Shown: one piece after another, positions 7,128-17,480 of the stretch
Numbering within the stretch: the stretch's first letter is position 1
Layout of the letters: every line of letters starts with the position of its first letter
Assembly (NCBI GenBank): GCA_012798695.1
Contig: JAAZMR010000128.1
Span: 1-54,813 of the forward strand
Length of the DNA stretch: 54,813 nt
Direction: 5' to 3'
Source: Bacillota bacterium
GTDB lineage: Bacteria; Bacillota; Limnochordia; DTU087
Notes under the pieces: model-generated
Seen by the model: the letters and a program-made list of their open reading frames with translations, nothing else
Told to the model about the DNA's origin: nothing
The model's database searches: none
Position numbers and translations under genes: made by a program

Positions 7128-10100
7128 TTGATGCTGGAGAACATCTTTTTGCTGATCACCTTGCTGATAGTGGGAGCAGGTGTGATGCGGGTACGTCAGC
7201 TGGCCCAACGGCCATTACCAGGGGAGCCCATCTCTGATGCACTCTTGGGCATGAATGAGTTGGAGCAGCATGCTCGGGAATTGGCTACCCGCCACCGTAT
7301 TTCCAGTGAAGCTCTGAGTAGAGGCAGGCGTTTGCCGAATCCTAAAGCGGCTGGTAAGGTGCTAGAAAATGTGCACACCAAGATGTCGCGGGTGGTGCGG
7401 GAGGGTTACAACCCCTCTCCTGCCGGCGAATGGTTGTTGGATAATTTCTATGTCATTAGCGCGAGCATTCGGGATATCCAAGGGAGTATGCCTCCAGAGT
7501 ATTATCGTGAACTTCCCAAACTGAGCAATAGCCGCATGCAGGGTTATCCACGGGTATATGCTCTGGCCCTGGATTTGATTTCCCATTCAGATGGACATGT
7601 GGATACCGAAACAATAGAACGGTTTTTTGCGGCCTACCAGTCCATTACACCATTATCTATCGGTGAGATCTGGGCTATACCTACATTCCTGCGAGTGGGC
7701 CTTACCGAGAATCTAAAACATCTTTCTCTACAAGTTCTCAATACCCACCAAGAGAGGCAAAAAGCCAACATATGGCTAGATCACCTCCTGCAGGATGCCC
7801 GCACTCGCCTGCTGAGGTTAGAAGATTTGTTGGCATCCAAAGCTCGGTCTTTACGCCGAGTGAGTGCCACCTTTGCTACTGAACTGCTCTATCGTTTACG
7901 CAATGAAGGAGCTGATGCTGCTCCATTAAGTGCCTGGCTGGACAGGCGTTTGGCTGCTATTGGCACTACTGCAGATGAGATCGTCCATTTGGAGCATCAG
8001 CGGCAATCTGCTAGGGAAATATCAGTGAGAAATGCAATCAATAGTCTGCGAGGACTGGCGGTCATTGATTGGAGTGACTCGTTTGAGCGCTTAAGTCAGG
8101 TGGAACGGATTTTGCAGACTGATCCTGATGGGACCTATTCAACTATGGACAGTGCCAGTCGCGACATGTACAGACATAGAGTAGAGAAAATTGCCAGATC
8201 TTTGGGTGTTTCCGAACGTCAGGTGGCGCGGCAGGCCATCCAGTGTGCTAGAAGCGCAGCCTCGGATAACTCTCAATTCTGGCAACATCATGTGGGGTAT
8301 TACCTAATAGACCATGGCCAAGGGCAGTTGCTGGCCCTACTGGGGCAACCACTACCTTGGGGGAGGCGGTTGGTCAGAAGTATCTCAGAACGCCGTTTTA
8401 CGCTCTACCTAGGTTCCTTAGGCCTGCTATCGCTCTTCATCACTATTGGTATTTATGCTTATGCGGGTTACTTGGGTGTGCTCAGCACCGTACTAGGTGT
8501 GCTTGTCAGCCTGATCCTGGCTAGTGATCTGGCGGTGCGTACGGTCCATGGGTTCATCACTACTTTAGTGCCTCCCCGGATCTTGCCTAAATGTGAGTTA
8601 AGACACGGTATTCCAGAAGACCATACTGCGATAGTAGTGATCCCTGCCCTGCTGCCAGATGGGCGGCGGACCCAGCAACTGATCGACCAACTTGAGGTGT
8701 ATTACCTTGCCAACCAGGATAGCAACCTTTTATTTGCCTTACTGGGCGATTTCGCTGATGCTTCTCAAGAGTCGCTGTCCAAGGATGGCGAGATAGTGAG
8801 GGTGGCTCAAGAGAGGATCCAGGAGCTCAACCATGAGTATGCAATGGAGAGCCCCATATTTCACTTCTTCTATCGGGCTCGGCTATGGAATGAATCAGAA
8901 AGCTGTTATATGGCATGGGAACGCAAACGCGGCAAGCTGGAGGAGTTCAACCGCTTGCTCAGGGGAGCCCAGGATACAACTTATGTCTTGGACGAGCTGC
9001 CCAGCTATCTTCTTAATGTACAGCACGTGATTACACTGGATGCGGATACTGGTCTACCTCGGGATGCGGCTCGACGCTTGATTGGCACACAGACCCATCC
9101 ACTTAATTGGCCGGTTCTGGATAAGGATAACCGCCATGTCATCCGTGGTTATGGTTTGCTGCAACCCCGGATCAATATTGTGGCGACTTCGGCGGCCCGC
9201 AGCCTATTTGCACGGGTATTTGCCGGCGATGGTGGTATTGATCCTTATACAACAGCGGTATCCGATGTCTATCAAGATCTGTTTGGTGAAGGCATTTACA
9301 CTGGTAAGGGGATATACCATGTCGATACGTTCAATGCTGTCTTGGGCCAGCGGCTGCCAGATAACGCCATCCTCAGCCATGATCTGTTGGAGGGCTCCTA
9401 TATTCGGGCAGGGCTAACCAGTGACATTGAATTGATAGACGGTTACCCAGCTAGGTATGATGCGTATGCACTCCGCTTACATCGCTGGGTGAGGGGTGAT
9501 TGGCAGCTCTTACCTTGGCTTCTTAAGACCGTTCCCAGTGGGGTAAAGGGTGGTAGGGAACCTAATCCCCTGTCCGCGCTATCCCGATGGAAGATTGCTG
9601 ACAATCTGCGCCGAAGTTTAGTTGCCCCTGCCTTGCTCCTTCTGATTCTAGGCGGACTGACCACGTTTCCGGGTTCACCCGTTTTCTATCTGGGTCTAGG
9701 CCTTTTAGTGCTTCTCTTTCCTTGGTTTACCATGGTGGCGGCTGGTACACTAGGTGGCCCGCGGGGCAACCGCTTCTTAGGCCATGTCTGGACTATGGTA
9801 TCAGATTCTCGAAAACAGGCCTGGCAGGTCTTTTTGTCTTTAACCTTTTTGCCCTATCAGGCGTATTTGATGGCAGATGCCGCTGTGCGCACCCTAGTCA
9901 GGTTGCGGTTTACTCGTTGCCATCTGTTGGAATGGGTGACCGCAGCCGACCTGGAAGAGCGTCTATCTTCAGGATGGCAGGCATATTGGCTGCGTATGTG
10001 GCCAGCTCAAGCCTGGGCCCTGATCTTCTTTGGTCTAATTAGGTGGGCGCGGCCGGCCAACCTCGTATGGGGCAGCCCCCTAGTTTTGCTATGGTTGGCC

Positions 10101-13100
10101 TCCCCATGGATAGCTGACAGAGTGAGCAAACCAATCGATGATCAGCCAGCTGTAGTTGGCGGTGAGGACAAGCAGCAGTTGAGGTTATATGCTCGGCAAA
10201 TCTGGCGATATTTCGAGGACTTTGTCAGTCAAGGGGATAATTGGCTGCCACCGGATCACTATCAGGAGACACCGAAGGCGTCTATAGCTCATCGAACCTC
10301 TCCTACTAATATTGGTTTGTACTTGCTATCGATTTTAGCTGCTCGTGATCTAGGATATATCGGTACACAGGAGGTCTTGAACCGAGTGGCAGCCAGTATT
10401 GCCAGCATAGAGCAGTTAGATAAGTGGCATGGACATCTCTATAACTGGTATGACACTCGGATTCTCAAGCCATTGCGGCCATTTTATGTCTCGACAGTGG
10501 ATAGTGGGAATCTGGTGGGTTATCTGATCACCCTAAGGCAGGGCCTCTTGGGGGTCTTAGCCGAGCCGGTTTTGGATCTAAAATGCTGGCAAGCAGGATT
10601 GACTGATACATTCACCTTGATGAGTTTGGAAGTAAGAGGGGATGTGCAGCAGCCTGAGGAGGCTATGGTGCAATTTACGAAGGAATCGGAGACAGCCGAC
10701 GTGGCCGCTGATCGAGTTTTGCCGGCAGCAGCCAGAGGTTTCATGGCCCTCCGGAATCTCGAACACAAACTAAGCCATGTCATTATGACAGAGCGGGCGA
10801 GAACGCAGACTGCCAGATCAAAGCAAACTTGGGCTCTGCGCTTGGCGGACATGATCGCGGCATATCGACAGGAGATTCAGATGATATGCCCTTGGGTGCC
10901 GCTGTGGGTGGACATGCCGATTGACCTTGACAAGAGCTCATTGGGGCCAGAAGCCCACCGACTTTGGTCCTCGGTGCGTGACGTATTGGATACTAGAGCA
11001 TCATTACTGGAACTACCTCGCCTCTATCAGGGGGCTGGGGAGGATTTGGATCAGCTGATTAGCCTTGTACAGAAAGCTGTGGACGCTAATCAAAGCAACT
11101 CAGAACTGCTCACATGGCTGCAGGGCTTTCAGCAAGCTCTGTGGGAATCTGCTGATCTAGCTGCCAATTGGGTACAGCATTGCTATCAGCTGATGGACAA
11201 AATCCAGGCCCTTGTCATCAACACCGATTTCCGTCACCTTTATAACGAGAAACGCCATCTGTTTTCCATTGGTTATAGCATAGATGAAGAACGCTTGACC
11301 AGGTCCTATTATGATCTATTGGCCTCTGAGGCACGGCAGGCCAGCTTCGTAGCTATTGCCAAAGGTGATGTGCCGCAGAAGCATTGGTTCCAGTTGGGAA
11401 GGACTATGCTCAAGGCCAGTGATAGCCGCACCCTGATATCCTGGAGTGGAACCATGTTCGAGTATTTGATGCCGCTTCTAGTCATGCAATGCTACCCCGA
11501 TACGCTGCTGGCAGAGGCATGTACAGCTGCCGTGAGGGAGCAGATAGAATATGGACGCAAGCAGCGGGCACCATGGGGGATATCGGAGTGCGCCTTCAGC
11601 GCATTGAATGTACAGCTGAATTACCAATACCAAGCCTTTGGTGTTCCGAGCTTAGGCCTGAAACGGGGTCTGGCACGAGATTTAGTGATTGCTCCCTATG
11701 CTTCTTTCTTGGCATTGATGGTCTATCCCGCCGCAGTTTGCGACAACATCAAAACCTTGGCCAAGCTTGGTCTGAACGGCCTGTACGGAATGTACGAGGC
11801 CATTGACTTTACTCCCGATCGAGTGTCGCGAGGTGCAGGCGGGAGCATTGTACGCATGTATATGGCCCATCATTTGGGGATGAGCCTTTTGGCACTTGAT
11901 AATTACCTCAACAATAATGTGATGAGACGGCGTTTCCATGATGACCCCTATGTGCAGGCCACTGATTTACTTTTACAGGAGCGGCTGCCTCGACACATCT
12001 CGGCGATAGAGCCAAAGGAGGACACGCTCACCACGGCTCCGGCCCCACGAACGACTGGCCCAGTGGTAACCCGCCGCTTTGTTCCGTCTGATCTGGAACA
12101 GCTCAATGTCTTCCTAGCCTCAAATGGTGCCTATTCCATTATGTTGACGACATCGGGGTCTGGGTACAGTCGCTGGGAGGATATTGCCCTATCTCGCTGG
12201 AGAAGAGATGGCATTCGGGATCAGTGGGGGATGTTTTTTTACTTAAGAGACTTGAAGAGGGACCGCCTCTGGTCAGCCACCTATCAGCCCACATTGACTG
12301 AACCCGATTCCTATGAAGTGGAGTTTGCTGATGATCGGGCTGAATTTGTGCGATGGGATAGTGGTATCAAAACCAGAATGGAGGTCACTGTTTCCTCTGA
12401 ACATAATGCAGAAGTACGGCGGATATCTTTGACTAATTACGGTCATGAATCCCGCCTGATCGAGGTGACCAGTTTCTCCGAAATCGTGCTGGATGTGAAC
12501 TCAGCTGATGTGGCCCATCCGGCCTTTAGCAACCTTTTCATTCAAACGGAATACCTCCCTGACTGCGATACTCTCATGGCTTTTCGCAGACCGCGCTATG
12601 AACACCAACAGTCCTTGTACTTGATCCATACAGTTGTCGTAGAAGGCAATACAGTAGGCGAATTGGAGTATGAAACAGATAGGGGGAAGTTCATTGGCAG
12701 GGGAAATGATGTATCTTTACCTCAGGCCTTAGGTAAACGGCTTTCGGGTAGAGTAGGTGCGGTCTTGGATCCCTGTCTCAGTCTACGCAGGCGGGTGCGC
12801 ATACCGCCTGGTAAGACAGTACGGTTGGTTTATTCGACGGCTGTAGCTAGGTCTCGGGAAGAAGCAATGAATCTGGCCAGGATCTATCACGACCCCGATG
12901 GTGCCCACCGAGCCTTTGCCTTGGCTTGGGCGCGCAGTCAAGTGGAACTCAGGTATCTTGGGTTATCCCTAACCGAGGCACATCTTTTTCAAACCATAGC
13001 TGCTCAATTGATTTATGGATATACATCCCAATCCGATCATCGCCCAGATCAGATTGTCTGTAACCAGTTAGGTCTGCAAGGCCTTTGGGCCCAAGGGTTA

Positions 13101-16100
13101 TCTGGAGAACTGCCGATCATGTTGGTCAAGATCAAGTCGAGGAAAGAAGAGGAAATCGTCAGGCAAGCTCTAGTCGCCCATGAATACTGGCGCATGAAAG
13201 GTCTCCCAGTAGATCTGGTAATCATCAATGAAGAGGCTGGGGGATATGAGCAAGCAATTCAAGATCTCCTTCGTCAGCTGATCACGAGTGGTCATGCCCA
13301 AGCCAAGGAAAATCGACCAGGAGGCGTTTTCCTCAAGCAATCGAGCCATCTATCATCAACGGAACTCAAGCTGCTGGAGACGGCTGCTCGAGTAATGGTG
13401 GGCACCGGAGTAGGCTCACTGGGAGAGAAAGCCAGAAGCCGTCCCCATCGCTTGGTTGCCGTATCCCGTCGTGGCCTTTTGGCTCGGCGGCGGCCACCCG
13501 AACTGTCTGTTAACTTTGGGAATAAGGCGGCCACAGCTAGTGACGGGGAACCGGTAAACCAAGAACCAGCCCTATCGGAGACTGAGTCAGACATTAGTCC
13601 AGATGGAGCAAGTCTTGATGAAGCCATGTCGGCCTTGCTGCCGATGCAGCTTGAGTATTTGAATGGGACCGATGGTCAGGTGGCTTTCTTCAACGGTCTT
13701 GGCGGCTTTTCCGATGGTGGGCGAGAATATGTGATGGTGTTGCATCATGGTTTAAATACTCCGGCTCCATGGATCAACGTGATCAGTAACCCCAATGCTG
13801 GATTTTTGATATCCGAATCGGGTGCGGGCTACACCTGGACAGAAAACAGCCGCGAGAATAAACTAACCCCTTGGTCCAATGATCCAGCAATTGACCCTCC
13901 TGGTGAGGTTTTATATCTACAGGATCTAGATACTGGAGACTTATGGTCTCCCACTGCCACACCTATCCGGGAAACAGAACCTTATATCGTCAGCCACGGA
14001 CAAGGCTATTCCCGATTTTTCCATGATAGCCACGGTATTGAGCAGGTATTATGGGCTTACGTACCCCTGGAGGCTCCTGTCAAGATCTATCGATTAAGAT
14101 TGAAAAACCGGAGTGGAGATCAACGTCGTCTAGCGGTAAGTCTCTATGTGGAATTGACGCTGGGGGTTCACAGGGAAACAACTGATCAGTATATAGTGAC
14201 TGAGTTCGATGGGAAAAGTCAGGCATTGCTTGCTCGCAATTCTTTCCGAGATGATATTTATGCTCACCGGATAGCCTTTGCCGCATCATCTCTGGAGGGT
14301 ACGAGCCATACCGGTGATCGGCGTGAATTTATTGGGCGCCACGGAACCCTGGCATCACCCAAGGGATTAGCGGCATCAGCATTGTCCGGTAAAGTGGGCT
14401 CCGGTCTAGATCCTTGTATGGCGATTAAGGCTCCCTTGAAGCTGGAACCAGGGGAAGAAATTGAGGCGATCTTTCTATTGGGAGAGACAGATAGCCTTGG
14501 TGAAATGCGGAGATTGGTAGAGAAGTACACTGTGACGGTACAAGCCCAGGCCAGTCTCCAGGAGGTACAAGCCTGGTGGGATGAGACTCTTGGTGTTGTA
14601 GAGATCAAGACTCCTAACCATGGGTTGGACCTTTTGGCCAATCGCTGGCTGCTCTATCAGAATCTGGCCTGCCGCATGTGGGGCCGTTCCGCTTTTTATC
14701 AAGCTAGTGGTGCTTACGGATTCCGCGACCAGCTGCAGGATAGTATGGCTTTGCTGCTTTGCCGGCCCGAAATCACACGAGCCCATATTCTGCGGGCCGC
14801 TGCCCAGCAATATATCGAAGGTGATGTACAGCACTGGTGGCACCCTGATTCCAATAAGGGAATCAGAACTCGCTTTGCTGATGACTTGCTCTGGCTGCCA
14901 TTGGTTGCTGCCAAGTACGTGACGGTCACAGGAGATACATCCATCTGGGAGGAGGAAATCGGATTCCTCGAAGATGAGCCTTTGCGGCCAGAAGAACAGG
15001 AGCGTTTTGGTATACCTCGGCGCTCATCTGAAAAGGGCAGTATTCTTGAACACTGCTGGCGGGCAATCGATCATAGTCTGCGGTTTGGCGAACATGGCCT
15101 GCCGCTGATGGGCTCCGGGGACTGGAATGATGGCATGAACAAGGTGGGTTGGCAAGGCAGTGGTGAGAGTGTATGGATGGGCTGGTTTCTATGCACGATT
15201 CTAACCGAATTTGTCCCCATTGCTGAAGCACATGGCGATACTGAACGAGCCCGTCGCTACAGTCGAGAGGCTAAGCGTCTGGCCCATGCCCTGCATCAGT
15301 CGGCTTGGGATGGCGAATGGTATAGGCGAGCCTATTTCGATGATGGCACACCCTTGGGCTCAGCTAGCAACGAAGAATGTAGAATTGACTCTATCTCTCA
15401 ATCTTGGGCAGTGATCTCAAAAGCGGCTGATCCTAAACGGGCACAGGAAGCTATGCGTGCAGTTGGTGATTATCTGGTACGCAAGGAGGATGGACTAATT
15501 CTACTTTTGGCACCTGCTTTTGATCGGATGAACCCCGATCCTGGCTATATCCGTTCCTATGTGCCAGGAGTGAGGGAGAATGGCGGCCAATACACCCATG
15601 CGGCCATGTGGGTGATCATGGCCACTGCCATGTTAGGTGAAGGTGAAAAGGCCATGGAGCTGTTCGATCTGGTGAATCCCATTCACCATGCTGCAGACTT
15701 AGGCAGTGCTCTGCTGTACCGAGTGGAGCCTTATGTCGTAGCGGCAGATGTAGCTGCGGTTTCACCTAATACGGGCCGAGGAGGGTGGACCTGGTATACC
15801 GGGGCTGCGGGGTGGATGTATCAAGTGGTGGTGGAATGGATTCTGGGTCTGAAAGTAAGAGGTACTCATTTTACCTTGGAACCCTCTATTCCCCGGGGCT
15901 GGTCCCAGTTCCAACTCAACTATCGCCATAGAACGACCAGATATGAAATAACGGTGGTCAATCCCGAGGGGATTGAATCTGGCGTAATCGAGGTCCGGCT
16001 CGATGGGGTAGTAGTCCCAGAAAGGCTGATCCCCCTTTGGGATGACAACAGCACCCATCAGGTAACAGTGACGATGGGTATCAGGGCCAGTGAGGATCAA

Positions 16101-16139
16101 GCAAGTGATCAGCTTGATGAGTTTGTATCGATCACCTAA
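7128..16139 (+). CDS. ndvB: Giant cyclic beta-1,2-glucan synthase (GT84 + GH94)
   Basis: A 3003-residue membrane enzyme of the NdvB/ChvB type, which builds, cyclises and trims beta-1,2-glucan from UDP-glucose. Order seen: soluble N-terminal region; membrane segments about 425-475; GT84 domain about 500-800 with WERKRGKLEEFN, DADTG near 637 and LHRWVRGDWQ; more membrane segments about 825-995; glycoamylase-like domain about 1365-1590 (SGTMFEYLMP, APWGISECA); a GH94 beta-sandwich about 1660-1860 and another about 2190-2425; and the GH94 (alpha/alpha)6 domain about 2490-2910 with GDWNDG at 2664-2669, the motif that holds the family's catalytic Asp. Slightly longer than proteobacterial homologues (about 2800-2900). 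Start is TTG at 7128 or ATG at 7131, behind GGGGG. Product is probably a periplasmic or secreted glucan. Confidence 0.93.
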   Translation: MMLENIFLLITLLIVGAGVMRVRQLAQRPLPGEPISDALLGMNELEQHARELATRHRISSEALSRGRRLPNPKAAGKVLENVHTKMSRVVREGYNPSPAGEWLLDNFYVISASIRDIQGSMPPEYYRELPKLSNSRMQGYPRVYALALDLISHSDGHVDTETIERFFAAYQSITPLSIGEIWAIPTFLRVGLTENLKHLSLQVLNTHQERQKANIWLDHLLQDARTRLLRLEDLLASKARSLRRVSATFATELLYRLRNEGADAAPLSAWLDRRLAAIGTTADEIVHLEHQRQSAREISVRNAINSLRGLAVIDWSDSFERLSQVERILQTDPDGTYSTMDSASRDMYRHRVEKIARSLGVSERQVARQAIQCARSAASDNSQFWQHHVGYYLIDHGQGQLLALLGQPLPWGRRLVRSISERRFTLYLGSLGLLSLFITIGIYAYAGYLGVLSTVLGVLVSLILASDLAVRTVHGFITTLVPPRILPKCELRHGIPEDHTAIVVIPALLPDGRRTQQLIDQLEVYYLANQDSNLLFALLGDFADASQESLSKDGEIVRVAQERIQELNHEYAMESPIFHFFYRARLWNESESCYMAWERKRGKLEEFNRLLRGAQDTTYVLDELPSYLLNVQHVITLDADTGLPRDAARRLIGTQTHPLNWPVLDKDNRHVIRGYGLLQPRINIVATSAARSLFARVFAGDGGIDPYTTAVSDVYQDLFGEGIYTGKGIYHVDTFNAVLGQRLPDNAILSHDLLEGSYIRAGLTSDIELIDGYPARYDAYALRLHRWVRGDWQLLPWLLKTVPSGVKGGREPNPLSALSRWKIADNLRRSLVAPALLLLILGGLTTFPGSPVFYLGLGLLVLLFPWFTMVAAGTLGGPRGNRFLGHVWTMVSDSRKQAWQVFLSLTFLPYQAYLMADAAVRTLVRLRFTRCHLLEWVTAADLEERLSSGWQAYWLRMWPAQAWALIFFGLIRWARPANLVWGSPLVLLWLASPWIADRVSKPIDDQPAVVGGEDKQQLRLYARQIWRYFEDFVSQGDNWLPPDHYQETPKASIAHRTSPTNIGLYLLSILAARDLGYIGTQEVLNRVAASIASIEQLDKWHGHLYNWYDTRILKPLRPFYVSTVDSGNLVGYLITLRQGLLGVLAEPVLDLKCWQAGLTDTFTLMSLEVRGDVQQPEEAMVQFTKESETADVAADRVLPAAARGFMALRNLEHKLSHVIMTERARTQTARSKQTWALRLADMIAAYRQEIQMICPWVPLWVDMPIDLDKSSLGPEAHRLWSSVRDVLDTRASLLELPRLYQGAGEDLDQLISLVQKAVDANQSNSELLTWLQGFQQALWESADLAANWVQHCYQLMDKIQALVINTDFRHLYNEKRHLFSIGYSIDEERLTRSYYDLLASEARQASFVAIAKGDVPQKHWFQLGRTMLKASDSRTLISWSGTMFEYLMPLLVMQCYPDTLLAEACTAAVREQIEYGRKQRAPWGISECAFSALNVQLNYQYQAFGVPSLGLKRGLARDLVIAPYASFLALMVYPAAVCDNIKTLAKLGLNGLYGMYEAIDFTPDRVSRGAGGSIVRMYMAHHLGMSLLALDNYLNNNVMRRRFHDDPYVQATDLLLQERLPRHISAIEPKEDTLTTAPAPRTTGPVVTRRFVPSDLEQLNVFLASNGAYSIMLTTSGSGYSRWEDIALSRWRRDGIRDQWGMFFYLRDLKRDRLWSATYQPTLTEPDSYEVEFADDRAEFVRWDSGIKTRMEVTVSSEHNAEVRRISLTNYGHESRLIEVTSFSEIVLDVNSADVAHPAFSNLFIQTEYLPDCDTLMAFRRPRYEHQQSLYLIHTVVVEGNTVGELEYETDRGKFIGRGNDVSLPQALGKRLSGRVGAVLDPCLSLRRRVRIPPGKTVRLVYSTAVARSREEAMNLARIYHDPDGAHRAFALAWARSQVELRYLGLSLTEAHLFQTIAAQLIYGYTSQSDHRPDQIVCNQLGLQGLWAQGLSGELPIMLVKIKSRKEEEIVRQALVAHEYWRMKGLPVDLVIINEEAGGYEQAIQDLLRQLITSGHAQAKENRPGGVFLKQSSHLSSTELKLLETAARVMVGTGVGSLGEKARSRPHRLVAVSRRGLLARRRPPELSVNFGNKAATASDGEPVNQEPALSETESDISPDGASLDEAMSALLPMQLEYLNGTDGQVAFFNGLGGFSDGGREYVMVLHHGLNTPAPWINVISNPNAGFLISESGAGYTWTENSRENKLTPWSNDPAIDPPGEVLYLQDLDTGDLWSPTATPIRETEPYIVSHGQGYSRFFHDSHGIEQVLWAYVPLEAPVKIYRLRLKNRSGDQRRLAVSLYVELTLGVHRETTDQYIVTEFDGKSQALLARNSFRDDIYAHRIAFAASSLEGTSHTGDRREFIGRHGTLASPKGLAASALSGKVGSGLDPCMAIKAPLKLEPGEEIEAIFLLGETDSLGEMRRLVEKYTVTVQAQASLQEVQAWWDETLGVVEIKTPNHGLDLLANRWLLYQNLACRMWGRSAFYQASGAYGFRDQLQDSMALLLCRPEITRAHILRAAAQQYIEGDVQHWWHPDSNKGIRTRFADDLLWLPLVAAKYVTVTGDTSIWEEEIGFLEDEPLRPEEQERFGIPRRSSEKGSILEHCWRAIDHSLRFGEHGLPLMGSGDWNDGMNKVGWQGSGESVWMGWFLCTILTEFVPIAEAHGDTERARRYSREAKRLAHALHQSAWDGEWYRRAYFDDGTPLGSASNEECRIDSISQSWAVISKAADPKRAQEAMRAVGDYLVRKEDGLILLLAPAFDRMNPDPGYIRSYVPGVRENGGQYTHAAMWVIMATAMLGEGEKAMELFDLVNPIHHAADLGSALLYRVEPYVVAADVAAVSPNTGRGGWTWYTGAAGWMYQVVVEWILGLKVRGTHFTLEPSIPRGWSQFQLNYRHRTTRYEITVVNPEGIESGVIEVRLDGVVVPERLIPLWDDNSTHQVTVTMGIRASEDQASDQLDEFVSIT

Positions 16140-16177
16140 AACGAAAGTGAGACAAACGATTAAGGGGGAAGGCAGCT

Positions 16178-16882
16178 TTGTTGATCCTGTTTGGTCGAAC
16201 TGCCATATTGTATCTGACGGCAGTGGTGGTTATTCGGATTATGGGAAAGCGCCAGATTGGGCAGTTACAGCCCTTTGAACTGGTAATTACCATCATCATT
16301 GCTGAGTTGGTGGTAATCCCCATGCAGGATAAGGATGTGCCATTGGTGGAAGGTCTGGTCCCTGCCTTGACTCTCCTCTTCCTTCAATATCTGGTATCTT
16401 TGATCTTGATGAAAAGTGAAAGTGCCAGAGCCGTGGTTTGCGGCATGCCCAGTGTCCTGGTGCGTAATGGCCGCATAGTGGAAAAAGAGCTGCGTTTCCT
16501 CCGCTATAACCTCAGTGACCTCTTAGAGCAGTTGCGGGTGAAAGGGGTGCCTGAAGTTGGTGATGTCGAATTTGCAGTATTGGAGACTAATGGTGAATTG
16601 AGTGTGGTTGCCAAGTCCCAAAAGCGACCGGTACAGCCGCAAGATTTGCAGTTGGATACCACATACGAAGGTCTGCCCCTGCCCCTAATTATAGATGGCA
16701 AAATCAAAGCCGGGAGCCTAAAGAAAGCCTGCCTGGATCGTCAATGGCTTGAGACTGAGATACAGAAGCACGGCCTTCATCGACCTCAAGAGATACTGTA
16801 CGCCAGTCTAAGTACAGATGGTACGCTATTCGTCCAACCGCGGGAGTCAGGTTCCGGCTGGCAGGAAACTGGGATCAGCTAG
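16178..16882 (+). CDS. DUF421 membrane protein (YetF-like)
   Basis: A 234-residue protein with three N-terminal hydrophobic segments (about 1-22, 30-50, 58-80) and a cytosolic C-terminal domain. The segments carry the family's RIMGKRQIGQLQPFELVI signature. The soluble part includes GMPSVLVRNGRI and LRFLRYNLSDLLEQLR. Members occur in many copies in spore formers. The function is not firmly known; some are linked to spore germination or membrane stress. TTG at 16178 follows AAGGGGGAAGG. It begins 38 bases after the glucan synthase stop, so co-transcription is likely, but a link to glucan export is only a guess. Confidence 0.85.
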   Translation: MLILFGRTAILYLTAVVVIRIMGKRQIGQLQPFELVITIIIAELVVIPMQDKDVPLVEGLVPALTLLFLQYLVSLILMKSESARAVVCGMPSVLVRNGRIVEKELRFLRYNLSDLLEQLRVKGVPEVGDVEFAVLETNGELSVVAKSQKRPVQPQDLQLDTTYEGLPLPLIIDGKIKAGSLKKACLDRQWLETEIQKHGLHRPQEILYASLSTDGTLFVQPRESGSGWQETGIS

Positions 16883-16970
16883 ATCTCGTTTGTCTATACA
16901 TTGATCAAGGTTGCTCTGGATTAGAGGGATTGCAGGCATCGGTGATATTGGGTAGGGAGGTTCTATCGAT

Positions 16971-17360
16971 TTGTATTTGGACCGGAGGTTAATTATCCTG
17001 GGAGCCTTTTTTGCGGTCTTCTTGATCATAGGCTACGTAAGTGATCAGAGAGTAATGCAAGCCGCCAATGAGTTAATCTACCTTGCTGAAGGCATAGAGG
17101 CGGCTGTGCATATGGAGGATTGGTTTACGGCCGAGCAGCTATTGGACAAGATATCAACTAGATGGCCGATTACCCGCAGAACGTGGGATCTAAGAATGGA
17201 TCGGGATGAAATGGATGAGTTCGATCTGTGTCTGGCCCGATTACAAGGTTATGCCGGTCAAAAAGAGAAGGCTGGGGCTCTGGCCGAACTAGCAGTCTGG
17301 CATGCTTTGCTGATCCATGTACAGCAAAAGGAGGTGTTTCGCTGGCGCAATTTACTTTGA
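16971..17360 (+). CDS. DUF4363-family small membrane-anchored protein
   Basis: A 129-residue protein with one N-terminal membrane anchor (about residues 7-24) and a helical extracytoplasmic domain (VMQAANELIYLAEGIEAAV, then WFTAEQLLDKISTRW). This pattern matches DUF4363, which in Clostridia and related spore formers often lies next to DUF421 genes, as it does here. TTG at 16971 follows GGGAGG by ten bases. Function unknown; the conserved neighbour pairing suggests it works on or with the DUF421 protein. Confidence 0.7.
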   Translation: MYLDRRLIILGAFFAVFLIIGYVSDQRVMQAANELIYLAEGIEAAVHMEDWFTAEQLLDKISTRWPITRRTWDLRMDRDEMDEFDLCLARLQGYAGQKEKAGALAELAVWHALLIHVQQKEVFRWRNLL

Positions 17361-17480
17361 GACAGGAAACTGAGATGTCTCCCTAGCAGGAAATCCATAC
17401 CTTAGCAGGAAGATTGGCAATGCAACCGGATTGTACTGACGATCCATTCATCTAGCTCGGAAGCCTAAGGGAGTGGCTCT

